Below are positions 25,241 to 39,573 of a stretch of DNA of 64,000 nt, one piece after another. Every line of letters begins with the position of its first letter. Within the stretch, counting starts at the first letter, position 1. Location: positions 1,195,912 to 1,259,911 of the forward strand of contig CAJNOP010000001.1 in assembly GCA_905250075.1 (NCBI GenBank), given 5' to 3'. The notes beneath the pieces were generated by a model. That model saw only the letters and a list, made by a program, of their open reading frames with translations, searched no databases and was not told the origin of the DNA. The position numbers were made by a program, and so were the translations under genes. The DNA comes from Rotaria sp. Silwood1. Its lineage: Eukaryota; Rotifera; Eurotatoria; Philodinida; Philodinidae.

Positions 25241-28200
25241 CTATTGAATGGTACACATTGTTGAATTTTTTTCAGTATTAAATGTTTCGTGTTTTGTTGT
25301 ATTTTTAGTATTAATAGATTTCAAAGTTGATTTTGAGTTTGTCCTAGGAAGATTATTTCCATTTAATTGATCAATATTATCATTTCCAGTTTCTTGATAT
25401 ATTTTCTTGTGAAGTGATGTTAGATTAGTATTCGAAAAAGGTGCCGATGAAAAGCCATTATGCAATTGTTGACTATTATGATTTTGTCCATCAGTAGTTA
25501 CTGTTGAAATACCAAGACTACTAGGTGTTAATGGTATACGATGAGTAGGTGATTGTCGTTGTGTATTTATACGGTTTGTTATTGAACTACGTTTCTGTTG
25601 TAGCACATTTTTTCGATAATATTCGTCCCACTAAAGAAATATAAGTGAATTCTTATTGTTGTACATAAAACAATATTGATAGAAAAAGAAAACAGAAAAA
25701 TTTTGATTCTTAACAGTGTCATACACCTTCCTATTAGATACTAGTCTGCTTGAATAATCCTAAACTATGTTCTGTCTTAAATTTTAGTCACGAATCAACT
25801 AGAAACAAGAACATCTTGGTTTTATACTTGTCTCTTCTTAAAAATTTAGAATATGTAATTTCTATAGGGAAAAAAAAGATTCTCAAATAATGTACTAGTC
25901 AAAAATATCAGACTAATATATTTTTCATTACTTTCTACGATACAAAATATTTAAACTCAAATCGAAATAATAATTTGAATAGTTAACGAAGCTCTCTATC
26001 AAATGAATTCTATACCAAACTTTTTATAGATGGGTTATCAGAAGAAAGTTTCTACAACATCTCATACGACAATTTTTAAGCTCTAGAAATTTTCTTGAAA
26101 ATTTAATGTTTATAGTATCATTGTAAAGAGCATTAAATTTTAAACCAAATGAGGGGTTACCGCGTTTTTTACGATCTTCCTCTCAAAAGATACAGGCAAC
26201 AAAAGAATACAGTTTTCAGCAATTTTTCGATAAATTGTATTTTTTTTTATTTCGAACGATTGTTATATTTTTATGATGGAAACTCGTAGACAATGCAGTG
26301 ATCCCTCATTTTATTTCAATTTTTATGCTCTTTAAAATATTACCGCTCATAACTATTTTGTACATAGTTTTCTGAGATCTGAAAACCATCATATCTGATC
26401 TTTCAGAATCTTTCTTCTTATAGTCCATCTATGAAAATTTAATATACGATGCCTTTGATAGAGAAGTTCATTAACTATTTCAATCACTATTTTCACTTAA
26501 GTTTAGATGTTTGGTATCGTAAAAACTGTTCCTCTTAAATTTTTGTCTATTACTATTAAACTTATAAGAAAAATATTATTTCTTATCTACTTACATGTTT
26601 TTGTTTATCTCCATTTGCTTGTTCGATATCTTTGAGATATTCTTGTTCTTCCGTTCCAAATAAATAAACATCGACATTATTTTCTTTATTTGCCTAAGAT
26701 AAAAAATATTTCGCCTATGTTTATTTTTTCTAATGTGCATGTGTATTAGTGATAAAATAAAATGTGCATATTAAGAGTGCTATTAATGTGCATTTCTATT
26801 TAAAGTTTTGTTTTCTGTTCTAAGACAAAAATAAAATACCGCATGTATATTTCGAATTAATTGATTAACACTTAATATCTATGAGTAGAGTGTTTATATA
26901 ATATAAGCACAATTATATTTCTTTGAGACATATATACAAGAAATTATTTATTACAAAATCAACTTACAACTGTTGATGTTGCTTTTAATTTTGTTCCTGA
27001 ACTAAATGCAATAGCTGAAATTAATTTATAAAATTTATTATAATCATGATTATTTTCCCATTCTTGACATAATTGCTAAAAGAAATGTAAAGACAAAGAA
27101 AAACAAAACATTTGTTAAGAATTTTGTTTCCTCGATTTTTTTTTTGATTTTATTACTTGAATACGTTTTTCTTTTTGTTCAAGACGATGAAATTTTCTTT
27201 GTAGAAGTGTTAATTCAGACTTTAATTTTGAATCACCTGGTAAAGTTGAATTGACATGACTTACTGGCATTAGATTTGTATTATCTTGTTTTTGTTCCAT
27301 TTTTTTTAAATCCTTAAAAAGAAAAAAAGAAATTTTTATTTTTACTCTAGATGCTATGAAAAAAACAAAGGCTAAAGATCCTTGTTTAAATAAATTATCA
27401 GTAAAAAAACCTCGTATTATCGGCGTGATTGAATGCGAATATACAAACAAAAAAAAACTCCTGTGACGGAATGACAAGTTCAAAACCGATCTCAAACGAT
27501 ACAATTTCTTTTTGAAAATCCTTGGATGATGATCAGACAAAAAATTTGTGTTTCGCGACTTTATAGAATCTCTAGAAAACCGGTTTTTGTTTTTGAAGTT
27601 CGATCTTGCTGAACATCTCATCATCGATACAGTTCACTTTTTCATTACTCGAGTTGTCATTTTAAATAAACCAGTATTTGGTTTGCTTTCTTCTTGTACA
27701 GCAAATATTTGAAATATAATACAACCATCTTGAAAAAATCTTAACCAATCCTATTTAAACAAAAAAAAAAAAACAAAATAAAAAATTTGAAAAACGATAC
27801 TAAATTTAAAGATTACTTCATCAACACTTGGTATGGTGATAATACGTGTTTGTTTAACATTAGCACATACAGTATTTCGACAAATAATTTTTGTTTCAGT
27901 AAATTCTGATTCATTAAAAACTTTATAACGTATACGAAGACCTTTATTATTACGTTCATCATTTATTTCAATAAAACGCATAGTTATCTATAATATGACT
28001 TCTTTATTTCTTTTAATTAAAAGATAAAAAAAGATAAATATTTACTTTAAAACTATATGGTTTATTAAGAAGTTCTTCAGGTTGTTCAACAAATTGCTCA
28101 TTATTTAATACTTTACCACTTGGTAAACATGGACAAAGATTTATACTTAAACGACCTTGTTCTAGTCCCTTAAAAATATAAAAGAATTCAATAAAAACAA

Positions 28201-31200
28201 TCAAATGCTGTTTTTTGTTATTTGTTTTTGTCAAAGAAAATTCATAAAATACGAAAGTCATTTGTATCATCGACAAATATAGAATTCAAATATAAATGTA
28301 TATTATATTTTCATCTAATGTTAAGATTGTTTTCTAAACTTTTGTAGAATAATATTTTCTGTTAAAGACAAATTTTTCCAACAATATGAAAAAAAAAGAA
28401 TCTTTGTATATTAACTATTCTACAATCAGTCGTTTAATATTATTCATTCGCTTGATTCTGGAATGAAAAAGTTAAAAATAAAAAGAAGACTAATCAGATG
28501 AAAAGGTATTATTTAAATCGATTAATCAGGTTTTTTTTTATATAAATTGGTTCGAGATGATATGCAGACATACCAACAACATTTCTATCAGTGCAAAGAT
28601 CAATGTCATTTAAGTTTTAATTATTTTAGATTAAGAATAATGATAATAGAGAGAGCTTAGAAGAACTGACATAGTTTTAAAATAAATCGTTTAGACTGAA
28701 AAACAATCTCATAAGTTTACAGAAACTAAAAGAAAAAAAAACAGTTTCTTTTAAAGTAAGAAAAATATGACAAAGTCTTCTCATGAACAAGCCATTCGAG
28801 TCCTTTTATAGATAATACTCTGTCGATTTACTTTAAAATTAAAAATAATCATATAGCAAATAACATTCAATTTTCTTCGGCTACTTGGTTAATAAATGAT
28901 TTTAGCATTCAAAGTATTTATTTTACTATTTTGAAAAAAAATGCATATCACTACTCATTGTGTAATCTATATTATTTGCATTTATATATTTTATTTTTGA
29001 AAATTATTATGATTCTCCTGTACCACAATATCTCTAATCATCATTAATCCATTCATATGTAATTTAGATTATCGTAGATAACAACAAACAAGGATTTCGA
29101 AATAATTTGATCTAATAAAAAATAGTACCCAACTTATCCACATGATTTTCTATTATATTTTGCGTATATACGGGCTACTTTATTTTAAAAAAAAGTCTAA
29201 GAGGATTTTGACTAATGCGATTTCTTTTAATAGATATTACTTTTATTCCTTGTTTCATTAAAAAAGGAATTCATATTGATAAAACTTTTATGACTTATGT
29301 GTGAACTACTCTATATTCTGATAAATCATAATTCCATGTAATAATACTAAGAAAACTCCTGAGAAATACCTGTTTAAGACCTGCTAACCAAAAATAACAA
29401 CTCTGTTACTAAGTTCTTGTGAAAGACGTCCTTCAACTGATAAATCGCTTTTGGGTCGTGTCTATACGAATTATGTAGACTCAAATGAGTCATGAATGAA
29501 TACGTTTAAGATGGTTAATGCCATTATCTTATTGCTACAGCTATACTACGTTGTCATGGTATTTTTTATAATAAATGCCTTGGTTTCCCTCACGAACATC
29601 AGAAAAAATTAATTTTCGAATTTTGATTTAGAACTTTGCATAGAGATAGGTCTTAACAATAATAGTTTATTGTGGATGTTTTAGATCTGGTTACTGTTCT
29701 TATTCTAAGATATAGCTGTAGAAATAGTGTGTCTTTTAAATAAATCATATAAATCAGCAGATTTAATGTACTTATTTCAGGATAGAAGCAAATCAAAAGA
29801 CTTGAACATTTCATGCTAACGCTCCTCTCATTAAGGTTTTTCTCTAAGCATAGTTTGATTTTTCTTTATCACGGCATTTATTTTAAAAAAAATTGTAAAA
29901 TTAGATTATCTCCGCAGCAATCAGCTAAAAGTACGAAGTCTTTACAGGGTATCCATAGCTCATTTGTGTCTGTATAATAGACATAGTCTCTACTTAAAAA
30001 TGATTCATCAGTTGGGGAAGTTTCTTTCGCTAAAATATCTGCGAGTTTTAACCAAAATAAATGCTTCTTTTCTTCGTTAAGAGCGTTCCTATGACAAGAT
30101 ACACGAGTTTTATGAACTTGTTACCCTTATAATTAGATCGTCAATAGGCACATAAAATATTTGTGAAAACTTCGTAGACCAAAAGAATCTTCGTTGTCTC
30201 TCCATATGAATACTTACTTTATAATCAACAATGCAAACTTCATCAGCAAAATCAAGTGAATAAGCTAAACTTTGAAGAAAAACATTAGCTGTACCAAGTA
30301 AAATATCTTCTACAGGTTCCCAAAATCTATGAAAAAAAAACTTTCTCTATTTATTACATATTGTTTGATGTTTTTTTTTTCTTACGGATCATCATCTTTT
30401 GAAATATACAAAATTTCTTCGTCTCCATCTAAAAATTTTTGATAATGTTCCTAAAACAAAACGAAAAGAAGAATGATTTTCTTCAAATAAAAGAAAAAAG
30501 AAGAAGATTCATAAATTTTTACTTTAATAATAAAACTTCGATTAATAAATTTTGCATCATCCCAATACCAAATATTTTGATTAAGAAGGTTTCTCATTTT
30601 AATCATTACTCTGCAAATAAAATTGTAATTAAAAAAAACAAACAAATTCAAGCAATATTGCATTTGATTTTTTTTCATTTTACCTTGATCCTCTAGTTGT
30701 TATACCTTCCCATGATGATATTGGCATAAGAACAATTTCAAATGTACGATATTTATTAAGTTCTTCACTTATAGCATTGACTTCTGATAATAATGGTAAT
30801 AGACTTAAAATTTTTTCTTGAATTTCTTCTTGTTCAATAGTTAAATTATTTCCTAAGGAATAACCTTTTGCTTTAGCAATTTCTTTTTGTGCAAATTCCC
30901 ATGTTATTATCGATGGTAAATCTGGTGAAGCTTCTTTTTCATTTAATGGATTTAAATATACATAAACATGATTTGCACCGAATAAAATTCGATCTTTATG
31001 TCGAAGTTGTGTTGATCTAAACACAATAATAATAAATAATAGATAATCGATTAAGTTCAAAATGAAATTATTTCATTTCATTTACCCATTTAAATTATAT
31101 CCATTAACTTTGATTTTTGAACCAGGCTCAGCTGCTGTTAGTTCATATTTATATGGATCTATAGATCGAATAATAGCATGTCGTTCAAGAATATTTAAAC

Positions 31201-34200
31201 CATTAAGACATATTGTGGAATTTCGATTACCAATTGTTATTTCATCAGTATTAAAATAATGTAATATAACATAGGATAACATTGGATCTTCATTTAAATT
31301 AGCAAGATATGGAACTTTTTTATCGAATCGATTCAAAGATTTTTTCTCATTCAATTGAGCATTTTTAAGCTTAATAGAAAAATAAAATAGGATTGAATAG
31401 AATACGCATATATGAATAAACAACAAGACATGATTGTATTTTATCCGAATAATTTAGTTATACTTTTCTTAAGCATTTATTAAGAAAGAAACTTAGATTG
31501 TTATGTGACTGTTTGCTCTCGTATGTAACTTCATTTCATATTAAAGGATAAAAATATATGTTCGTTGTTACACACTACTTTTTCAAAGGTTATACCTTAA
31601 GCTAGGTTTTTCCGGATTTGGCTTATGTTGAAAAAAAAACCAAGTTCAAAGTGCGATCATCTCTAATTAGGACCTGACTTGTCCACTAATTAAGATAAGT
31701 AAAATAAGTAACAGAAATGATTTTTATGGGGGGTGCGATGTAGAGCTCGTCCGATAATCCTGAATTTGTGCTAGTCTACCTTTCCGTCTGGAAAATTTTG
31801 AACCCTACGAACGTTAGTGGAGTATGTCTGTTGTTGATCCATACTCAACTGGAGCACATTTGGTTTTGACAACGCTATTCAACGTAGGTCTTGTTAATGT
31901 TTTGGACGGTGTATTGAGAACTCAATCAGTCTAGCAGCTTGTAATTTCGTTCCGTACCCATAAAATGAAACATGAAGAACAAGTGACGACCAGGATAGCA
32001 AATATGATGATTAGATCGATGTTTGTAATATAGAATAGCTTATGAGTTTGAATTGACAATAGTCATCTTACAACATACGAATATTATATACTGTCAATTT
32101 AAATTGTAATATAGGACAGTCTATTGTAATTATCAATCAAGAACGAGTTGTAGATAGAATTCTCAAAGTAGACAAGGTATAAAAAAAATGTTCAAATGAT
32201 CGGTAGTCATTCGTGCTCTAAGATAAATAAAATCTATTAGCAATTGTATCTAACCAACACATTATGATATAAAAATATGAATATTAAAAGATGTTCATTG
32301 TTTTTTTTTACTACATATATTCAGTATTACGATATATTTTATTTTTATTAATTTGAATATTGAAATCAGAATAGTTGCAAGATTAAAGTATGTTTTGTGT
32401 TACTTATTCTTATTTGATCACTCAACTAGAAAAACATAATAAAAAGAAAATATTGCAGTAGTTCTGATCCATTTTTATGTTATTTTCAACTGAAAACAGA
32501 GAGTACGACATCACTACACAAATAATGAGCAATAAGCGTTTTCATGTAGATAACTAATGATGGAAAAATATTATTATTACGCACGTATGCAACGACTGAC
32601 ATACTAATTAATGCTTTTTATTTCACTTGTCTTGTACTATCTGAACTAAAATATCTTTTAAAAATATCGGAACATACTCAACGCGTAATTATAGGAATAA
32701 TTTCTTACAACGAAATCTTTTATGCTTTTGCAATATAATTCATGTTTTATTGTTAAAGTTAATTTTGATTCGAACTTAAACGTGTAGCTTGTTGGTCTTT
32801 GCTGAAATTTAAAAAATATAAAATAATATCTAGAAATATTTTCATTGTTGACGTCATTGTCTAGGTAAATATTTCCTCATGATGAATCATTATTGATTCA
32901 AAATTTTCATATTATTATAACAATTCATAAATGTAATAGTATATTCAATTGAATTGTTCTCAATAGAATAGTCTACAATAATTTTTGAGGTTTTTGAGTA
33001 CAATGCAATTTGCTCTTTCTAATGACGTTATTAATTATGGTTCTCTACGAGGAGTTATCTTTAGCATTCTCAATTTTCTCTAATGTTTTCAACAAATTAG
33101 AACTATTCATTAATGTTATCAAATAGAATGCTTTTTAAGTTTATTTTGAATTTAATTTATATATAATTATTCAATGAGCTATTATCATTTTCTTTCTTTA
33201 AGATAACTTTTTTGATCAATAGTAATTTATGTTTAGATAATATTTAATTAAGAGAATGGCATTAATAATGAAAATATCTTAGATTTTTTTCTAGGTCAAC
33301 AGAATGTCACATGAACTACTTAGTGCCAATGAAATCTCATAAGAGATAGACACGTTAATACTTCAGCTAAAATTTCAATAACTTTGAACAGTTGAAAATT
33401 AATTATATTTCAAAGGAATTACAAGGATATTCTTTTAAACAAGGTCTTCTATGACTACGCCATAGGTATATTCTGGTTGCATAAAAATGTTTTTATAGAT
33501 AACAAGAGAGATAGAAATGCGATCTAAAGCATTAATTAGTATATCATTAGTTACATATGTGCATAAATATAGCATATTTGTAACATTAGTTATTAGAATG
33601 AAAGTATTCACTGCTTACTGCTTATGTAGCAGTGTAGTGTGATGTTGAAAACATTCTGTATATCCATTTATGAGTGTCGAATAGCTTTGATATATTAATA
33701 GAAGAATTAGGTATCTAATTTAAATTACCTTTAAGTCCCAAGATGTCTTCGAGTTTTGTAACATTTGTTGATTAGCTTGTATTTGTGAAACAATTTCTTC
33801 TTCCATATGTTTTCTCATTAATTCAATATCTTGACCAGTCATACCAGGTAGAATATCTAATTGTAAATTATATTTACCTGTATCAATTAGTAATTTTAAA
33901 CGTTCATTTTCTTCCTTAAAAATAAAGTACGAACTTGAAAAAAAATTTTTTTTTTCTTCAAACATACTTTTAATTCACGAATTAATTTTTCAATTGGATT
34001 TTCATTAACTACAGCTGTATTTTTAATACGTTTAACACGATCAGCAAAACGTAATGTACTTAATGTTTCATCATAATTAACATCAGCTGGTGATAAAGCA
34101 GCTATCATAACTGTTTTACTATTTCCACCAAGAGCATTTTGAAGTAATTTTGTTAATATGGATTCACGATATGGTACAACAACTTTTCGTTTTGTTCCTG

Positions 34201-36416
34201 ATGATATATCAGCTAATGCTGATATAACATTACCTAGTGTTGATAATGATTTATTAATATTTGTACTTTCTTTTAATCTATCTCCAATTGCTCCTGTAGT
34301 AGAAACTCTTTCAGATCCTTAAATAAATTAACGAAAAAACAAGATATTTAATTTTATTTTATTATAAAAAATAAGAAAGTTTTCTTTCTACCAGCTAAAT
34401 CCACAAGATTAATAACACTTGTTTTTTTTGTTTCACCACGATCAGTTTTAATAATTTGATCAAAATATATAGTAACAACTGTATGTGCACGACTACTTGT
34501 TGCATTCATATTTGTTGCAGCTATTGTTCGATTTTCTGTACCTTCAGCAATACGACGATCAATATCATTATAACTACCAACAGGTAAAATACGAAGACCT
34601 TGTGGATAAAAATAACCCGATGTTGGATGTTGACGAACAGAAAGGCCTATATGTTAAATAAAGATCCATTAATTCTATTAAATATTTAGAATATCTACCT
34701 CCTTTAGGAAATTCTTTTGTTGATAAATCTCGAACTTGTTCATTGTAAATTTCCATCATAGAAAAAGAAACCTCGTAACGCTAAAAATCAAAACAACAAA
34801 AAAAAACGAATCCTTTTAGAATAATTACTATTTTTTTGTTTAAAAGGTGCTAACTTTGAATAGACTCATTTTCTTTAAACGATTATTTATTCTTTTTATA
34901 CGGATAACTTACTACTTCAGAATGTTAAATCTCTTAAAACCTCATGATTTACATATACGTATATGTATATATAATTATTCTAAGTAGTATCTCATTTGAC
35001 ATATTTTCAGAACAACTAGACATAAAAAAAAAGATAGTGACGGTTACACTTCTTGACTGAAAAAAAAAAACTAGTTACTAACCCATGTTCGTCAAGTGAA
35101 GAATCGAACTGACAGTTTTTCTCTTCAAAAAGAACAGTCCTCTTCATTTTAATAAATAATATAAATAGTTTTTAAAAAAAGACACACAGTATATCAAGTT
35201 AATAACAGAAACTTAAAGGAACGACTCTTTGATTTTCTATGTCATCATAGTCTATTGAAATCATAATTGACTTATTATGTTAACATCTGTCTAAAACAGT
35301 ATACTTCAGAAATTAATGAATATGTTCTTTTCCTTTTTCTGCTTCAACTATTACATCTTAAGCTATGCATTCAATATAAATACATTGCGTGAAGTTTGAT
35401 CAGAGATTAACTTTAATTCATATAAACGAGTCACATAAGATTCTATTTACTTATAACAATAAAAGTTTAACAAATTATCCTAAAACTATTAATTTAAAAT
35501 TCAATAATCCAGTTATGAATTTTAAAATAGCAATAAATACATACAGTCGATGAATCTTTCTTATTTTGCATTTCACGAAATAATTCATCACATACAATTG
35601 GAACAATTCCACTAAAAAAAATGAATTAATTTTTGGAAGAAATAATATAATAAAAAAAACTAAGAAAATAAAAACCCATACCGATTAGCACCATAACCAA
35701 TTATTGAATAACTTTTTCCAGAACCTGTTTGACCATATGCAAATAATGTACAATTAAAGCCTACGAAAACGAAACAAATGGTTTTTATACATTAATTTCA
35801 ATTTTTTATTTTTACCATCAAATGCATTTTTTAAAACATCACGACCAAGATCATCAAAAACCTTTTGTTGAGAAGCATATGGCGATAATGAATTATCAGC
35901 TTCAAGTATTCCAGACGGATGTTCAACAAAACCATCATGCGACCTATTAAAATATTCATTTTTTTGTTTTTATTTCTTTTGTCTAAAAAATATTTTTTTA
36001 ATTCACCAATATGAATGGTCGAATGAAAACTATAAAAAAAAAAGCAACAGAATGTTTTTTTTCAGAATTTTATTTAGTTATAATGTACTTACTTGTTTCG
36101 GTTCATCTTCTAAGAAAACGTTTTTAAAAAAGTTTATAATTATTACAGATATAAATAGAAAACTTACGTGGTGCTTTTGGATCAATAATAAACGTTGATT
36201 TTCCTTGCATTTTAATGACAAGTTTTGCACTCCGATCTTTTTCTCTGTTAGTTTTAAATCAAGAAAACAAACTAATTTTTTTTCTTTAAAATTTTCTGTA
36301 TTGTTCTTTACCTTTGACTAAATGGACGAACACGAACAGCAACTTTGATACTTTCAAAACGAAATATTTACAAAACAATTAATTTCACATAATAAAGCTT
36401 ACGATTCTTCAGGCAT
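25241..36416 (-). CDS. KIF28: KIF28/KLP-6-like kinesin-3 motor protein
   Basis: Twenty-four exons join in phase to 1114 aa (minus strand; first 36403-36416, last 25241-25630; others 36312-36350, 36168-36244, 36093-36109, 36007-36029, 35816-35943, 35682-35760, 35545-35611, 34699-34780, 34392-34646, 33968-34317, 33729-33914, 31086-31369, 30684-31016, 30523-30610, 30386-30450, 30218-30326, 28046-28168, 27817-27987, 27649-27750, 27157-27312, 26968-27075, 26595-26693). The motor domain spans 1-377: P-loop GQTGSGKS 109-116, switch I NATSSRAH 223-230, switch II DLAGSE 258-263. A neck coiled coil follows, then an FHA domain at about 478-560 ([16 protein letters not shown]). YWSHDGF in the motor and the FHA make this kinesin-3; the tail resembles KIF28/KLP-6, which in C. 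elegans works in cilia. No PH domain is seen. The ATG (MPEES) precedes VAVRVRPF closely, as in the family. Confidence 0.9.
25934..26522. repeat. Foldback inverted repeat in KIF28 intron 23
   Basis: About 25934-26155 pairs imperfectly with the reverse complement of about 26310-26522. Shared blocks include TACGATAC at the outer ends, CTCTCTATCAAA, ATAGATGG…AGAAGAAAG, and AAAGAGCAT towards the middle, with a loop of roughly 150 bp. No coding frame is seen. It is probably a MITE-like insertion in the intron between exons 23 and 24 of the kinesin gene. Confidence 0.6.
28169..30217 (-). other. 2.05-kb intron of KIF28-like gene
   Basis: Much longer than the gene's typical 50-80 bp introns. No exon or nested gene was recognised and no repeat was resolved. 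Confidence 0.6.
31370..33728 (-). other. 2.36-kb intron of KIF28-like gene between motor and FHA parts
   Basis: Separates the neck coiled-coil exon from the FHA exon. A stretch at about 31.62-32.0 kb is richer in G and C than the surroundings and may be an inserted element, but no terminal repeats were found. No nested gene was recognised. Confidence 0.55.
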
Positions 36417-38982
36417 TCTTGTTCTTTTTCTTTCTAAACGGAAACTCTAATAATCAAACTTATTAAACATCTTTTATTGTCAATTATAAATGAAAACAAC
36501 TCACTTCATAAATGGAAAAAAAAAAGTAGAATGATGAATGATGTTCAGTATATAAAAGAAAAAAGCACTTGACAATAAAAAAAAGGAAAAAATATGACAC
36601 AGAAAAGAAAAGAAAAGAAAAATAAACTAACATTGATCTATTTAAATACGTGAATTAATCGGCTCAAGCAACATCTCTACGAGACAAAAATATGTGCCAG
36701 AATTTTAATTAGTTTCGATAACAAGGATTATTTTTCAGAGATGCTCTTTCACAATCTTATATGTACTATTTTCCTATACATTGTTTTTTCTTCTTATTTC
36801 TTTTTGCTTCAGTTTCTTATAGCTAAGAAAATTTTCCAGAAATCTTCACAAATTTTTAAACGTCGACACTGCCGAAAGAAAAAAAAGTAATACTAAATGC
36901 AGTCATCGTTACTGTTATAGGTGTCATATTATATCTCTAGATGCATTTCACAAATTACATAAACGAGAGTAATATATATATAGGTATAGATGAAATTTCA
37001 ATATTTGATTGATATTCCATTCCAAGATTACTTTCTTTTAGAATCAACAAGGATGATTTATCGATGTTGAAAAATTTTCGATTTTCTCGAGCGCTTTATG
37101 GTTTCTTTTTGTTCATCGATGTACTGCGTTTACAGTCTGCTTTCTTTATCTTTACAATTAATTTTCTATAAATTTTACTGTTAGATATCTAGCCAGATTT
37201 TTATCAGCTTTTAAATTCTAGCATAACATTTCTACAAGTTTTGACCATGTATGTATCTCAGTTTTTCATACGGGATTCTTTTGTAATTTACTTTATCAAT
37301 TGAGTAACATTGTGATTTAATCAATTTCCTTCTGCATCCTATTCCGTATATCTTTTCGATTTTCATTAGAAGAATAAATTGATGAGATCGTTTTTTACTC
37401 ATTAATTGCTTGCGAAGTCGAACTCTATGCATAATGTTAATTCTAGTAGACTATGAAAAACTTTAAAAGGATAATGTCTGTTTAGTTTTTCTGTCCAAAT
37501 TAATAGACATTTCACTTGAATTTTAGCATCGGGCATAGTATATACCAACAAATCAAACGACAATAGTTCAATCCAAGATGTTGCTCATAGACAGAACTAT
37601 CCGTTAGTAGAAATTCTTGGAAGTTTTAGCTCAAAAGACTATTTTCTTTCCTAGATATTAAAGTCCTAAAAGAAGCCACTCATATTCCATGGAAGAGACT
37701 AGAATTTTCTGTTGTTCTCATCTGTAGACAGACTCTCAGATGGAAATATCATCATTTGGTTTGTTGCTATATACCATGCCTGAAGTTTACGATTTCAGGA
37801 AAATCCTTCTAACTTTGAACACAAAGCTTAAGAAGACTTATTCTTTTAAGGTTTTTTTCTAATAGCTCACTGAAGTCTACCTTTTTTGTCAGATTTCGAA
37901 TTCAAAAGCAATTAACCAGTGAAAACATTTTCTAGTGAGATATACTAATCATTTAGCAATCAATTCTTATTAAAGTACTGAAATTGAATACCTTAATTTA
38001 ATAGTCACTTTCAAAAAATTAGGTTTCACCATATGTGAATATTTCTTTCAGTATTTATGTGTTTTTTTTAACACAATGAAAAGGAAATGCTATAGTTAGT
38101 TGACTGTTTCCACTTTCCACGCAAAAAAAAAATTAAAAGGAAGAAAAAAAGCAGGTTGGGTGTCATAAAAATAATTTCTTTTATATTTTCTAAAGAATAT
38201 TAACAAATGAATAAAAGAAAAAAAAAGCAACATACTAACTATTCTCTTTGCTTACCAGTAAAAAAAAAACTTGAAGGATTCGTCAAACTATGACATTTCT
38301 GTTTTTGTAAACTTTTATATTATTAAACAACGTGAAGAGCCAACAATGATGTCATCATCAGTAATCCTCTATGATATACAAGTCTGCTAAGCAATATCTC
38401 TGATAGAGAAACAGCTACTTGTAATCTCGCCTTCAGAACGCAATCAACCATCATTATCATTTAACTAAACATCAACCTTATAACACCTGCAGGCCATCAA
38501 TTTCTAACAGAATGTTGTCATTCATCATTTTAGCTGCTTAATATGAATATTCGAAGAAGTTTATCAGGAAAATAAATTTCTTTTCGTAGTATGTCTTAAA
38601 TATGAAGAATTTTAAAAATAGATTATCTAATTTTAATATTGTTACGACTGATTATAATATATTATGTCGAGAAAAATCTTATAAATGTATGAATGTGAAA
38701 AGATCGAAAACTGTCACCGACAGAAAAATAAATTCTGCAAAAAAAAATTTTATCGATTGTTTGATTTAGTGTTAAGAAAAAAAAAAGGAAAATTCTAAAA
38801 TAAATAATTTAAAAAACAAATATAGATTTGATTAAACAAAAAAAAAACTATCACGAACATATTTCAATGAAAATATAGTGTTTATTTTTCAATCTTGGAA
38901 TTATTACATTTATACGAATGATAATTTCTATAATTCTATTTTGAGTAGACATCCAAAAAAATAAAACATTCAAGTATATTAA
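36417..38982. other. Intergenic, upstream of KIF28-like gene
   Basis: Contains an (AGAAA)n tract near 36601-36622. No exon or repeat pair was recognised. Confidence 0.5.
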
Positions 38983-39573
38983 CCCTTTCGAGGCGATGTC
39001 ATCCACCGGTGGGCGACGCTATAATTTACAGTGGTCAGTCATCCATAAAAACAAAAAGTTCTTGGAAAATGTCTTCGTCTATCAGACTTTGTGAACCTAT
39101 CTGCGCTGATCATTTTGATAAAAAAATATTCTAAGTTTGACCAATAAATGACGGTGCTATGGTCAAAATACTGAAAAATTTCAAGCTGCTCTATGTGCTA
39201 GAGCTATAACGTTTTTCAGTATTTTAATCATAGCATCGTCAATTATTGGTCAAATTTAGAATATTTTTTTATCAAAATGATCAACGCAGATAGCTCCATA
39301 AAGTCTGATAGACGAAGACATTTTCTGAGAATTTTTTGTTTTTATGGATGACTATCCATGGAAGCACACTAGTTACATCCCTAACATTTTTGGAACTGCC
39401 CGTGATTCTATAGCTTATTATCATCCTATGAATTATCAGTTATACTCTTAACTCCCGTTTTTAACGGGCTTTCATTTGATATAAAAATCACTTGTGTATA
39501 TCTTTGCATTTGAGCTGTTATCTTTGGAAAAACATTTTTGGAAACCCTGTAGAATCACATCGTCTCGAAAGGG
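38983..39573. mobile_element. TTAA-flanked piggyBac-like MITE
   Basis: The element is bounded by TTAA at 38979-38982 and 39574-39577. Its ends are inverted repeats: CCCTTTCGAGGCGATGT on the left, and the reverse complement of the right end reads CCCTTTCGAGACGATGT (one mismatch in 17). A TTAA target duplication with ends starting CCC is characteristic of piggyBac transposons. There is no transposase frame in 591 bp, so it would be non-autonomous. A second near-perfect inverted repeat sits inside it. Confidence 0.8.
39037..39353. repeat. Near-perfect hairpin nested in the TTAA element
   Basis: About 39037-39190 is the reverse complement of about 39200-39353 with only scattered mismatches. Both arms contain AGTCATCCATAAAAACAAAAA, ATGTCTTCGTCTATCAGACTTT and GATCATTTTGATAAAAAAATATTCTA type blocks, shown here only in part. 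It is related to the hairpin at about 58.26-58.48 kb, so it is probably an independent foldback family inserted into, or carried by, the TTAA element. Confidence 0.75.

Noticed and set aside
27115-27624. 169-aa minus-strand frame
   Set aside because: Only 27157-27312 is real (exon 21 of the kinesin); the upstream part is intron read-through.
31615-32000. GC-richer patch within a kinesin intron suspected to be an inserted element
   Set aside because: No terminal repeats or duplications were found; composition alone is weak evidence.
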